Positions 47,331-57,129 of a stretch of DNA of 64,000 nucleotides are shown piece by piece; within the stretch, counting starts at the first letter, position 1, and each line of letters opens with the position of its first letter. Both the position numbers and the translations under genes were made by a program. Below the pieces are notes generated by a model. That model saw nothing but the letters and a program-made list of their open reading frames with translations, made no database searches and was not told the origin of the DNA. Source of the DNA: Symbiodinium natans (lineage: Eukaryota; Sar; Dinophyceae; Suessiales; Symbiodiniaceae); assembly GCA_905221605.1 (NCBI GenBank), contig CAJNDS010000480.1, positions 604,355 to 668,354 of the forward strand. Reading direction: 5' to 3'.

Positions 47331-47440
47331 GGTGCTCTGCTCGGCGGCACGGTCCCTTCAATTCGCTTCAACGCACTTCCTCGGGTCCGGAATGTTGGCT
47401 TCGAGCCCACTCAACATGACTCCAGTGACGGTGATATTAG
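47331..47440 (+). CDS. exon-like island
   Basis: Reads GALLGGTVPSIRFNALPRVR then NVGFEPTQHDSSDGDI. GGTV and DSSDG recall RCC1 repeats, but no TWG is present. Confidence 0.45.
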
Positions 47441-47499
47441 GGAAAATCTGGGCTCTGCACATGGAGTTTAAAGCTTAAAGAGCGCAGTTCAGTTTAAAC

Positions 47500-47606
47500 A
47501 ATTGTGCTACGGACGAAGTGTTCAGAGACTTTGGCTTCAAGTTTGCGCACTGCCGCCGTCACTGCCCACGTTGACGCGTGCTGGGAGGTGTTGAGTACTC
47601 GAACCC
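47500..47606 (+). CDS. exon-like island before an introner
   Basis: Reads IVLRTKCSETLASSLRTAAV then TAHVDACWEVLSTRT, ending where the TIR element at 47607 starts. Confidence 0.5.
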
Positions 47607-47710
47607 AAAAGGGTCCATGTACCTATATAGTATATACTTGGGCCTTAAAGGGGTGCCCATATAGTAGCTTTAGGGGCCAAGTTGTTTTTCTCGGTGCGTG
47701 GACCCTTAGG
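47607..47710 (+). mobile_element. GGGTCCATGTACC-family introner between two exons
   Basis: AAAAGGGTCCATGTACCTATATAG at the left; GTGCGTGGACCCTTAGGGG at the right; inner repeat TACTTGGGCC/GGCCAAGT. It separates two open coding islands on the same strand. Confidence 0.75.
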
Positions 47711-47712
47711 GG

Positions 47713-47825
47713 AAGCCCCTGTGGCGTAACCGCCCGGCTGATGGCCATCGTAGAAAAGAACGTGTCCAGACTCCAATCCCCGCTGGGCCAGAAAAGCAGG
47801 CCGCATTTGCTCCCCCAGCCTTCAC
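47713..47825 (+). CDS. exon between two TIR elements
   Basis: After GGGGAAG the frame reads PCGVTARLMAIVEKNVSRLQ then SPLGQKSRPHLLPQPSR, ending where another TIR element begins at 47826. Basic, helical. Function unknown. Confidence 0.55.
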
Positions 47826-47940
47826 GTGGTCAGTTCTCTAAATTATGGTCCCTTTGTCCCTTTGAGGGTACCAGAAATAAGAGGGGCCGCCTTCTAATAA
47901 GGACCCCCACAAAGGGACCAGACTTTAGGAAAGTGACCAC
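47826..47940. mobile_element. TIR element with GTGGTCAGTTCTC ends
   Basis: GTGGTCAGTTCTCTAAATTATGG...AAAGGGACCAGACTTTAGGAAAGTGACCAC. Inverted ends of about 35 bases with mismatches; flanks CACGTG and CACATGG. It probably acts as the intron after the exon ending at 47825. Confidence 0.75.
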
Positions 47941-48199
47941 ATGGATTTTGGCTCGGTGTTCCGACTGGGTGGGTGGAGAGTAGAGCAGGGTCGAGGTGAC
48001 TACCCCGCTCAGGTTCCATAAATTTGGAGTCAGTAGAACCCCCTCAGCCGGACCCATCAATACATGAAACCCCCTCAAACCCCAAACTCCAAGCCCTAAA
48101 CCCCAAACCCCAAACCCCAAACCCTAAACCCTAAACCCTAAACCCTAAACCCTAAACCCTAAACCCTGAACCCCCGAAAATCCGTAGCCCCTTCGCCGG

Positions 48200-48263
48200 A
48201 CTCAGGCTTCCAACCTTCTTTGAGCCAAAGTTGCCGAAGGCCGAGCCATGCGTCGACATCGGG
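48200..48263 (+). CDS. small exon-like island
   Basis: Frame reads FEPKLPKAEPCVDIGLG. Short; borders weak. Confidence 0.3.
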
Positions 48264-48314
48264 CTTGGGGCTTAGGATTCAGGAGTAGGGCCAAGGGCTT
48301 AGGGCTTCGGGTTT

Positions 48315-48395
48315 AGGGTTTAGGGTTTAGGCGGTTTAGGGTTTAGGGTTTAGGGTTTAGGGTTTAGGGTTTAGGGTTTAGGGTTTAGGGTTTAA
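48315..48395 (+). repeat. TTTAGGG interstitial array
   Basis: About eleven units with one interrupted by a G-rich slip. Confidence 0.9.
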
Positions 48396-48593
48396 GGTGT
48401 AGGGCATGTTTGTGGTGTTTGGATTCTAGGGCTCTACATGTGCGCCTGATGAAGCCCGGGGGCCCACCCGCAAGCCCTGAGGCCTTGCTATGTTCTCGTA
48501 TGGTTATGCTAACATATCTCCGAGGGTCCGTTTGACGTTGGGGTTTAGGGTTTAGGGTTTAGGGTTTAGGGTTTAGGGTTCAGGGTTCAGGGT

Positions 48594-48647
48594 TGAAGAG
48601 CTCGGCGCGGCATGAGTCGTCATAATCGGGAGGGAGGTCGCTCCACT
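48594..48647 (-). CDS. minus-strand exon beside a TIR element
   Basis: Minus strand reads EWSDLPPDYDDSCRAELF directly after the element's CCCTTAG end, which would be the acceptor. Acidic. On the far side of the element the minus strand reads RQEMRVGASIVRSVQ, a possible preceding exon. Confidence 0.45.
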
Positions 48648-48788
48648 CTAAGGGTAGTTTCCTGGTCCCAAACTATGGTCCCTTACCCTCATTAAAGGGT
48701 TCTGAGGTATGGGCCCTTGGGTTGTATAGGGTGTTTAAGGGGTCCCCTGTTAAGAGCCCATACTAAGGCACCATGTAACTACCCTAAG
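48648..48788. mobile_element. TIR element with CTAAGGGTAGTTTCCTGGTCCC ends
   Basis: CTAAGGGTAGTTTCCTGGTCCC...CACCATGTAACTACCCTAAG. Full copy of a family with partial copies at 5.69, 21.46, 39.65 and 61.89 kb. Confidence 0.8.
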
Positions 48789-49519
48789 ATTCACTGCACG
48801 GACCGCACAATGCTTGCTCCCACTCTCATTTCTTGGCGAGCGCCCTGACCCCCCCCCCCCCACCCCCCGGCACAAACCCCAAATCAAACCCTACAACCAC
48901 AACCCCCCCTTCCCCCCCCTCCCCAGCTGAAATCGCACAACCGCGTTGGTGCTTTTCCCCGGCTGTGCTGTGTTGAGTTTCATAAACCCTAAACCCTAAA
49001 ACCCTAAACCCTAAATCCTAGTTAACCCATACACTCTAAACCAGTGGGCTGGAAGTGCAGAGTCCCTTTTAAGCATAAAAGAAAATCTAAACCGAACATC
49101 CGGGGGGGGGGGGGGGGGGGGGCTTCAGACCCTAAACTCCCTAAACCCTTAACCCGAAACCCCCCTAAACCCTAAACCCTTAACCCTTAACCCGAAACCC
49201 TAGTCTTTTTAGGCGTGCAAGAGCTTACAGCGCACATAAGGTTGTAGGGTTCATCCTGAAGTTAGGGGTTTATGTACAGCTTTAGGGTTTTAGGGTTTAG
49301 GCTTTAGGGTTTAGGCTTTAGGATTTCGGGTTTAGGGTTTCGGGTTTAGGGTTCAGGGTTTATTTGTGATGTAGGGTTTAGGGTTTAGCCCTGTTGGGTT
49401 TCAAGGGGGTTTCCAGGGTTTGGTATTTGTTGTACCCTAAAACTACTAAACCCTCAACCCGAACCCCTAAGCCGGCCTAAGCTCCTAAATCTTTCCGGGT
49501 TAGCACCCTGCACTTTCTT

Positions 49520-49600
49520 CCCAAGCCCCCTTTTAATGTTCATCCTCGTCGGGACCCTCAACCCTGGGCTGGTAAAGAGCTGCCAAATCCGGATCCAGTG
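49520..49600 (+). CDS. exon-like island
   Basis: One frame reads FNVHPRRDPQPWAGKELPNP; another reads MFILVGTLNPGL up to a GT donor. Undecided. Confidence 0.25.
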
Positions 49601-49726
49601 GGTTGAGGGTTTAGGGTTTAGGGCTTAGGGGTACCCCAACATTGCCCTTACACTCAGAAGCCAGGGGTTCTGGGTTTGGGGTTCGGACCCTGGTCCCTAC
49701 ATACCCTAAACCCATTGTGACAGGGG

Positions 49727-49800
49727 GTGGCAAATCAGCGGAAACTTCATCACATGATGGACGTGCTGAGGACTGGATTCGGGATTAAGCAAGGATCATA
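49727..49800 (+). CDS. exon-like island
   Basis: TGTGACAG acceptor; reads GVANQRKLHHMMDVLRTGFG then IKQGS and a stop. Function unknown. Confidence 0.45.
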
Positions 49801-49829
49801 GAGGACCCAAATATGGTGTCCTTAAGGGT

Positions 49830-50125
49830 CTTGGTTACCTCGAAATTTGATCCCGGAAGGAGAGGAGGTTTGGAAATTCTCAGGCGTGCTCCTATTCCCA
49901 AGCCTTCCATGGCAATTCCTGTTTTCAGCCAAGCGTTGGGCCTCTTCTAGCATCAGCTCGGGCTTATTAGGGTTTAGGGTGTAGGGTTGGTCTTGCGGTT
50001 TGTGGTATAGTAGGCCCCGGTCGTCATTAAAGAAACGAAAGCACACAGCATGTCCGCTCTCTTCGACTGGGCCCCTATATTGCTTGCGGCGAAGGCTCTG
50101 TATAACATGCGCGTCATGTCCTGTA
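49830..50125 (-). CDS. minus-strand exon(s), unknown protein
   Basis: Starts after the introner at 50126-50211. The minus strand reads GHDAHVIQSLRRKQYRGPVE, then SGHAVCFRFFNDDRGLLYHK, and, after a short telomere-like segment that is also in frame (TLNPN), LMLEEAQRLAENRNCHGRLG. Either one exon that translates the telomere units, or two exons around a tiny intron. Not recognised. Confidence 0.6.
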
Positions 50126-50211
50126 CTTGGTAGCACAGTGGTACCGTTCTCTTTTTGTTGGTTCAAGGTTCCCTTAATTCTAAAGTAACCAACCCGGAAA
50201 AGGCTACCAAG
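50126..50211 (-). mobile_element. short TTGGTAGCCC introner at a minus-strand exon
   Basis: CTTGGTAGCACAGTGGTACC...CCGGAAAAGGCTACCAAG, 86 bases, the shortest copy. TAC stands at both borders. It abuts the minus-strand exon ending at 50125, so the family also serves genes on this strand. Confidence 0.8.
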
Positions 50212-50367
50212 TACCAAGTATACGGTTCAAAATTATGGTTCTGTCTGGGTCATCGTTATGGTGCAGCCTCCTGATTTCGGGAGTCATGTCATCTCAAAAG
50301 GTTTAGGGTTTGGGGTTTAGGTTCTCGCCGAGAAACCTAAACTGCCCTCGAATTTTGCCCAGTATAC

Positions 50368-50450
50368 CCCCCCCCCCCCTCCCCCTCGCCCCCCCCCTCC
50401 CCCCCCTCCCCCCCCCCCCCCCCTCCCCCCTGCCTTCCTTCCTTCCTTGA
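50368..50450. repeat. C-rich tract
   Basis: Runs of C separated by single T or CTCGCC, then CCTTCCTTCCTTCC. Low complexity, no coding signal. Confidence 0.85.
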
Positions 50451-50780
50451 AAGGAAAAATCTCTTGATTTTAATAGCTCCAGTGAAGGGACGAGCAGCTT
50501 AAGTTCTACACCTTGGCGCACCAACACCGCTTTACCTTATGAAAAGAAGATCCCCTGGTAGCCGCTCAACGTCCACCCTGCATAGGCCAAGCCCGCCCTT
50601 CCCGAAGTATCTCAAGCCCTATAAGCCCTATAAGCCCGTTAAGCCCTATAAACCCGAAACCCTAAACCCTACAAGCCCTAAAACCCTAAACCCCCTTAAC
50701 CCTAAACCCCAAACCCTAAAACCTATAAGCCCTTAAAGCCCTAAGGCCCTATAGGCCCTAGAGCCGGGCCCCGGCTTTCG

Positions 50781-50831
50781 CCCCCCTTTGCAGGGAAGAC
50801 GATCGGCGCAGGTTCACCTTGCCAGTTGGGG
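50781..50831 (+). CDS. small exon-like island
   Basis: CCTTTGCAG acceptor; reads KTIGAGSPC. Good acceptor, very short. Confidence 0.25.
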
Positions 50832-51177
50832 TTTGGGGTTTAGGGTTTAGGGTTTGGGGTTTAGGGTTCAGGGTTTAGGGTCTAGGGCCTAGGGTTTAGG
50901 GTTTAGGGTTTAGGGATTACGGTTTAGGGTTTAGGGTTTAGGGAGGCCTTGAAGGTTATTACGGATGACGTAGGGTTGAGGGTCCAGGGGTGGGAGTTCA
51001 AGCTGCAGGCTTGAGGGTTTATGCTCAGGGTTTCGGGTTTAGGGTTTAGGGTTCAGGGTTTAGGGATTACGGTTTAGGGCTTAGGGTTTAGGGTTCAGGG
51101 TTTAGGGTTTAGGGTTCAGGGTTTAGGGTTGACGATGTCCAGGGATCAGGGGTCTAGGCTTTAGGCTTGCGTTGCTG

Positions 51178-51247
51178 CCTGTTGGCCGGGCTGAGACGGT
51201 TCCTCCAGCACCCAAAAGCATGGACCAGATGGCTTTCAGATGAGGAT
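51178..51247 (+). CDS. small exon-like island
   Basis: Reads LLAGLRRFLQHPKAWTRWLS then DE. Helical, basic. Borders weak. Confidence 0.35.
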
Positions 51248-51397
51248 TCATAGGGTTATCATTTGTATGGGTTGAGTCTTAAATCCTGAAATTTTCTAAG
51301 CCCTGAGCCCTAATCCCTACCTAAACCCTGAACCCTAAACACTAAACCCTAGACCCTGAGCCGCCCTACACCCATGCCTAAGCCCTAAACTAAGCCA

Positions 51398-51459
51398 TCC
51401 AAGCCGACAGTACCGAATTCACCGTATCCGGAAACAGACTCTTATCTGCAACGTGAAGA
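51398..51459 (+). CDS. exon-like island
   Basis: CATCCAAG acceptor; reads PTVPNSPYPETDSYLQREE; donor GAAGAG|GTTCAGGGTTTAGG, a telomere-like donor with one variant unit. Confidence 0.5.
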
Positions 51460-51616
51460 GGTTCAGGGTTTAGGGTTTAGGGTTTAGAAGGAAACTCTTG
51501 GCCATGCGCCCCTGATGGGTTTAGGGAGAAGCTTAAGGGCTTAGGCTCTCCCTAAACCCCTAAACTAAACCCTAGACCCTAAACCCTAAACCCTAAGCCC
51601 TAAACCCTAAACCCCG

Positions 51617-51692
51617 GAGGATGGATGAGTTGGTGGCCCGCAGCTGTGCGCCAAGGCTGCAGCCAGCCATGGCTGATCACCTGATCACCAGG
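51617..51692 (+). CDS. exon-like island
   Basis: Reads MDELVARSCAPRLQPAMADH then LITR; donor CACCAG|GTTCTTGG. Function unknown. Confidence 0.5.
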
Positions 51693-51827
51693 TTCTTGGG
51701 GTTGGGGTTTAGGGTTTAGGGTTTAGGGTTCAGTGTTCAGGGTTCAGGGTTTAGGGTTTAGGGTTTAGGGTTTAGGGTTTAGGGTTTAGGGTTTATTTAG
51801 GGGGCTTGGGTTCAGAACTCGTGGACT

Positions 51828-51972
51828 ACTTGGAGGTTCAGGGTACTTAGAAACCCAATTATGTGTGTACTTATAACCCACTTGTAAGCCCCTGATAAGT
51901 ACCCTGGCAGGGTGATAAGTGGTGTATAAGTACAGCTATAATTGGATTACTCAGTACCATGAACCTCCAAGC
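51828..51972. mobile_element. TIR element with ACTTGGAGGTTCAGGGTAC ends
   Basis: ACTTGGAGGTTCAGGGTACT and AGTACCATGAACCTCCAAG inverted ends; the inner GTACTTATAACCCAC resembles the introner at 20.35 kb. Confidence 0.75.
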
Positions 51973-52252
51973 AGGGATTAGGGCAAGGTGTGTTTCAAGT
52001 CGAGGGTCGAAGGCGTCGGGCTCATGAACCCTCAACCCAAATCTTATGAAACCAAAGCTGCAGCTCTTTTGGGGGGTCCACTGAGTCTCCGACCCACAGC
52101 TAGGACGCCCCGGTGGTATCCTTACTCCCGAAACCCAAAATCCTAACCCTAAACCTTAAACTCTAAACCCTGCTACGAATGAAAGACCCTAAACCCTGAA
52201 GCCTAAACCTAAACCCTAAACCCTAAACCCTTTTTGGTTCTCCTTGGTTTCA

Positions 52253-52298
52253 GGGGCGTCCGAAAATCTCTCTTCACTGAAGGTTCCCTGAAGCTGCA
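52253..52298 (+). CDS. small exon-like island
   Basis: GGTTTCAG acceptor; reads GVRKSLFTEGSLKLQ; donor CTGCAG|GTGCCC. Good borders. Confidence 0.45.
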
Positions 52299-53330
52299 GG
52301 TGCCCCGCGGTTTAGGGTTTATAGTTTAGGGTTTAGGGTTTGGGGTTTGGGGTTTAGGATTTGGGGTTTAGGGTTTAGGGCTTAGGGTTTAGGGTTTAGG
52401 TTTGGGGTTTGGACTTTGGGGTGGAGATATTAGGGCAAGCGCCCGATCTGATCCCTAGATGTCCCGAACTTCCTGACAGAGGAGCGCTAGCTTCAGGAGT
52501 TGTTCCATGATAAGAGTGCGGGCGGCTGCAGCAATAATAAGCTGCTATCCATTCTCCCTCCCTCCCTCCCTCCCTCCCTCCCTCCCCTCCCTCAATGATC
52601 AGGTTCAGGGGTTTATGGTTTAGGGTTTAGGGTTTAGGGTTGAGGAGAAGTCGCTACAACTGACTGACCCCGGGGTGCGAATCTCACCACCCCACTGCAT
52701 AATTGCATTCAACCTACCATTGAACCTACCCAAAGGGTTCACGCACCAACCTAGTATGTACTTAGACCCCATGTTTTTTTGATTTTTGGGTTCAGGGTTT
52801 TAGGGTTTGGGGTTTAGGGTTTGGGGGTATGTACATGTACCAATCCAAGTTGCTACTATATAGGAGCCCCTGTTCAGGCCCAAGTATGTACCCCTTGATT
52901 CTAACTACGGAGACTTCGCCTTGTGCTGCTCTACTTTAGGTAGCCTTGGGTTTAGGGTTTTGGGGTTTGGGGTTTTGGATTATGAACACCCCCCAAAGTC
53001 TGGTCATCCTGCCCAGAAGACACCCAAAAGAGCCCACCCAGGAGCGAGGATTTTGTGTGTCATTTTTTCTGTTTTTTTTTTGTGATTTGTTTTGTTTTTC
53101 CTTGCTTTTCTTTTGGTTTTTTGAACATGCCCTCTGGTTCTGCCTATCCTCCTCCTCTGGTTGGAATTCTTTTCCGTGTATTTTCCTGGTTTTTTTGGTG
53201 AATTTTGCTGGTTTTCAGCTTCCGCAGGCTCCTCAGCGGTACCGCATGTCCGGAACCTGACCACATCTAATGACCCTTGGGGTAGCAACCCCGCCCCCCC
53301 CAAAAAAAATAATGCAAACATGGTGCTCGC
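52299..53330. other. no supported gene; degenerate arrays and a partial TIR element
   Basis: Holds variant TTTAGGG/TTTGGGG units, a TCCC microsatellite (52558-52590), a partial GGGTCCATGTACC-family element (about 52736-52895) and a T-rich stretch. Open frames here follow from low complexity. Confidence 0.5.
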
Positions 53331-53354
53331 ATGATGGGTTTGGACGGGATTCTT

Positions 53355-53625
53355 ATTGTCTTAAAGCAAGCTTGCGCGCCTTCAAAAAGCCGGGGGGGTT
53401 TGGGGCCCCCCACTCCCCCCCCCCCCATTTGCAAAGCGATGTTCGCAAAATGAGTTTTGGGAGCGATTCGTTGAACTAAAGACTAAAAGCACGCTTGCAC
53501 ACCGGGAATTCCCCATTTGCAGACACAATCCCGTATGAACCAGAAGCACGCTTCGGTGGCTTAAAAAAAAGCGGGGGGGTTGGGGGGGGCGCAGCCCCCC
53601 CCGTTTGCAAACACAATAGTTTTCA
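53355..53625. repeat. degenerate tandem repeat with G/C hairpins
   Basis: Two to three copies of a unit with GCACGCTTGC, AAAAAGCGGGGGGGTT, GGGGGGGCGCAGCCCCCCCC and ATTTGCAAACACAAT. The G and C runs can pair as a hairpin. Confidence 0.75.
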
Positions 53626-53867
53626 AATGGGATTGTTTGATCTAACAGCTAGGCAAAAACAACACCGGACCCCGGCTAGAGCCGTAATCCCTTACCTCAA
53701 ACACTCAAACCCTAAACCCTAATTACAAACCTAAATCCTTCGGGTTTACTACTGCCCGGCCGCTGTGCCGAAGGGCGTTTGTTGTATCCTCACAGGTTCC
53801 ACATACGGGTTTTGGGGGTCTAGGGTTTATGGTTTAAGGCGTAGGGTCTTTAGGGTCAACCAAGAAC

Positions 53868-54468
53868 GTGCGAAGCGAGCGGAACCCTAAACTCCTTCCA
53901 TCCTTCCTTTCTTCCTTTCTTTCTTTTTTTGTTTTATGCATTTCGTTCGTGTTTTTCGGTATTTCTTGCTTCCTTGCTCTCTTTAGTTCTTTCTCTCGTT
54001 CTTTCTTTCTTTGTTCCTTTCTTTCTTCCTCACTTCCTTCCTTTATTTCTTTATTGATTTTATTATTCTGTCTTGCTGTATTTCTTTCTTTACTTTATTC
54101 CTCTGTTCCTTCCTTTGTTTTTTTCTTTCTTGCTTTCTTGCTGTCGTTGTTTCTCTCTTTCTTTCTTGTGTTTTCTTTATTCCTTTATTTCTTCCTCCAT
54201 TCCTGCCTTTCCTTTTTGCTTTCTCTCTTTCTTTATTTGTTGTCTTTCTTTCTTTCTTCCTGTCTTTCTTTCTAGTCCTGCCTTTCTTTCTTTCTTTCTT
54301 GATTTTCTGTCTTTCTTTCTATTCCTGCCTTTCTTTCTTTCTGTATTTATTTCTATCTTTCTTTCTATTCCTGCCTGTGTTTCTTTCTTTCTTGCAGTCT
54401 TTCTTTCTATTCCTGCCTTTATTTCTTTGTTTCCTTATGTTTTCTTCCTCTTGCTTCCTTCCTTTCTG

Positions 54469-54500
<32 letters not shown>

Positions 54501-54545
54501 CCTGTGTTCCTGCCTTCCTGCCTTCCTTCCTTTCTTTCGTGCCTT
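53868..54545 (+). repeat. CTTT/CCTT pyrimidine tract
   Basis: About 680 bases of CTTT and TTCC tetranucleotides, almost purine-free on the plus strand. It gives three long overlapping Phe/Leu/Ser frames that I treat as chance. Confidence 0.9.
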
Positions 54546-54599
54546 ACATTTGACAAAAAAACAGGAAAAACACAAAAAAAAACACGGGACCCCCCAAAA

Positions 54600-55150
54600 C
54601 CTTAGTAGCTGAATGAATACACTTTACACTTTGTGGGATACTAGAACCCCCTATAGAACTGAGAGTGTACTTCTGAATTCAGCAAGTAAGAAACCCCCAA
54701 AAAGTATATACTTAGGCCTTACAGGGGTGGCCCCGATACAGCAGCTTCAGGGGCCACGTATATGCTAGATTGGCGCATGGGAAACTTAGAACCCAGCTTA
54801 TAAACCCACCTGAAAACCTCATGAAGCTAGAAGCCCTACAAAGCCTTTGACCCTCCTGAACCCTCTAAACCGCCTAAAAACGTTCTGAACCCCAGAAAAG
54901 TTAGGAATCCTAGAAACCCCAAGAACCCGGATAGACGACACCCTCAACCCTCAAACCTAAACTCTCCTCATGAATCCGGGAAACCCCAAAGCACCCTGAT
55001 AGCTACTAAGAACCCCAAAAACGAAGAAAGTAGATAATCCCCTTATTGCCCTTATAGGGAAGAATGTGTTCTTTTTTTCTGGGGTTCTTAAGACATCAGC
55101 CCTAAACACTAAACCCTAAACCCTAAGATAAGCTCCCATGTAAGGTGTAT
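54600..55150. other. no supported gene; partial TIR elements
   Basis: A partial GGGTCCATGTACC-family element at about 54700-54790 and a CTAAGAACCCC...GGGGTTCTTAAG element at about 55003-55096; otherwise degenerate telomere-like units. Confidence 0.5.
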
Positions 55151-55215
55151 CAGTCAAGAGTCGCCTTCCAACGCCAACAAGCCTCGATTGGGCCAAGCGC
55201 GGCCGAACGGCAGGT
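55151..55215 (+). CDS. exon-like island
   Basis: GTGTATCAG acceptor; reads KSRLPTPTSLDWAKRGRTA; donor GGCAG|GTGGGG. Function unknown. Confidence 0.45.
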
Positions 55216-55287
55216 GGGGTTTGGGGGTTTAGGGTTTAAGGTTTAGGGTTTAGGGTGTAGGTTTTGGGTTTAGGGTTTAGGGTCTGG

Positions 55288-55340
55288 CATGGAGTTGATC
55301 AGAGCACCGTGACTATCCTCAGCGTGCACGTCGTGATAAG
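55288..55340 (+). CDS. small exon-like island
   Basis: Reads HGVDQSTVTILSVHVVIR; donor ATAAG|GTATAC. Confidence 0.45.
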
Positions 55341-55429
55341 GTATACAGAAGCCACGTGTTGAACCTCCTAAACCCTAAACCCTAAACCCTAAACCCTGGT
55401 GGGCGTTCGGAGGTTCTGCGCGGGTTGAG

Positions 55430-55665
55430 GGTTGAGGGTTCACGGAGCATTTCGGCGTTTACAGTGGATGAAACGTTGAGAGCTTGCCAGGATGGGATTT
55501 TATACCCCAAAAGGGCGCTTCATAGTGAGAAGATCTTGTTTCGGGGGATTGGAGGTAGTCTCGGGATGGAGAGGTCGGCCGCAATTTGGGATTTTTTTGG
55601 GGGGGTGCGATGTGTTGGGACTATCGGAGCTTCAGAACATCGCAAAGTCTATCTCGCATTTTGCC
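55430..55665 (+). CDS. long open block, uncertain exon
   Basis: Reads ISAFTVDETLRACQDGILYP, then KRALHSEKILFRGIGGSLGM and on to EHRKVYLAF before a TATC microsatellite. Composition fair; no splice borders established. Confidence 0.35.
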
Positions 55666-56190
55666 TATCTATCTATCTATCTATCTATCTACTAGCTACC
55701 TATAGATGGATAGATAGATATGTAGATATGCGTTGTATATATCTATATATATATGTATATGAAACCATGTGGTGCATTACTGTTCTTCTTATTATTATTA
55801 GTAGTTTTGTTGATAAAAACTATTTCTTAATATTAGTAGTATTCTGATTAATGTACTATTATGATGTTTATTATTGTTATAGTATACCTTGGATAGTGTA
55901 TGTTATATATTATGTATTGTATCATAAAACAATATCTTGTAAATTATATTACATATTATGTAGCATACATGATGCTTTATTATTTTTATTATTGTTCTGA
56001 GTATTATTATTACTGTTATTCTTACCAATAATAACAATGTACATACGTAAATATTAGATATGGTATACGTGATATATACATATATATACACATACTAGAT
56101 ATTATGTAATTAATATTATAACCTGTTATCATCTTGTACCCAATAATAATAAGGATAAGAATAATGAATATAATATATATATAAGATACT
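55655..56190. repeat. AT-rich microsatellite region
   Basis: CTAT/GATA repeats, then TATATA and TTATTATT tracts for about 530 bases. No coding or telomere-like signal. Confidence 0.85.
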
Positions 56191-56212
56191 TGTGTATTAC
56201 CTGAATTTCCAG

Positions 56213-56323
56213 ACCCTGGTTCAAAGAGTTGAGCTCTACGGCGTTGTGAACCCTGAGCTTGCATGCCTAAAGCCAAAACCAATGTCAGACAGCATCGCGC
56301 AGGAGATGCACTTCAGTTATAGA
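56213..56323 (+). CDS. exon-like island
   Basis: Reads QRVELYGVVNPELACLKPKP then MSDSIAQEMHFSYR. Protein-like; borders uncertain. Confidence 0.45.
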
Positions 56324-56434
56324 GTTTGGGGTCTGGGGTTTATCCCGAAACCCTACACCATAAACCCTTGTGCAGGATGTCTGGTACTGAGCTTATAGGA
56401 TTTGGGGTCTGGTGGATGATTTCGAAGCCCTCAA

Positions 56435-56477
56435 CCCTGGAAGATTGGCGAAGACAAGGAGACCCCCCGCGAAAGGT
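56435..56477 (+). CDS. small exon-like island
   Basis: CCCTGGAAG region; reads IGEDKETPRER; donor CGAAAG|GTCCGG. It is followed by a TIR-like stretch from TGTGGCCAATCTATAAATC to GGTGGCCATAATTTTCG. Confidence 0.35.
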
Positions 56478-56857
56478 CCGGAGTTCTATGTGGCCAATCT
56501 ATAAATCATGGTCCGTCCTTCTATGGTCGGTTTGAAAACGGCAGGTGGCCATAATTTTCGAGCGATAGCCAGCGAAGTATGACTTGCAGGTGAGCGCATG
56601 TGCCTTGACACTTGGGTGTATAAACATACAGAAGTATGTCTATTTTAGGTTTTGTTTATCATACAGACATAAATATAAATAAATAAATGTATATATATAT
56701 ATATATATGGTACCCCCCCCCCCCAGTGACCTACCCTTTTTCGCCTTGTCTCAAGTCACCCAGCTGCACTGCAAGCAAACTCGGTGTGCAATATAGCGTA
56801 TTTCCTAGGGCGTAGACAAAAGTACAATTAAAATCGCATACACGGGACAGTAGAAAA

Positions 56858-57092
56858 ACCAAAAATACCAAAACCAAAAAAACCAAAAAACCAAAACCAA
56901 AAAAACCAAAAAAACCAAAACCAAAAATCCCAAAAAAACCAATTTTGCGGGACTTTCAGGAAATCCCTATGAGGCTTCTCCAAGAGTCCCGGAAAATTGG
57001 TGTTTTTGGTATTTTTGGTTTTTTTGGTTTTGTTTTTTTTGGTTTTTTTGGTTTTGGTATTTTTGGTTTTTTGGTTTTGGTATTTTGGCTTT
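56858..57092. repeat. large foldback: CCAAAAA arm, spacer, TTTTTGG arm
   Basis: About 90 bases of CCAAAAA/CCAAAACC units, a spacer of about 45 bases (GCGGGACTTTCAGG...AGAGTCCCGG, itself pairing at its ends), then about 95 bases of TTTTTGG units. The arms are complementary. Confidence 0.85.
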
Positions 57093-57129
57093 TTGGTTCG
57101 CCTTCACGGTCACGAGGCAACAACTACGC

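Noticed and set aside
47942-47963. Stretch GGATTTTGGCTCGG resembling the dinoflagellate spliced-leader core
   Set aside because: Only partial similarity, no 5' end or donor context, and probably chance next to a TIR element.
53868-54612. Three overlapping ORFs of 135-180 codons rich in Phe, Leu and Ser
   Set aside because: They are translations of a CTTT/CCTT microsatellite in all three frames. No codon bias or domain; periodicity alone keeps them open.
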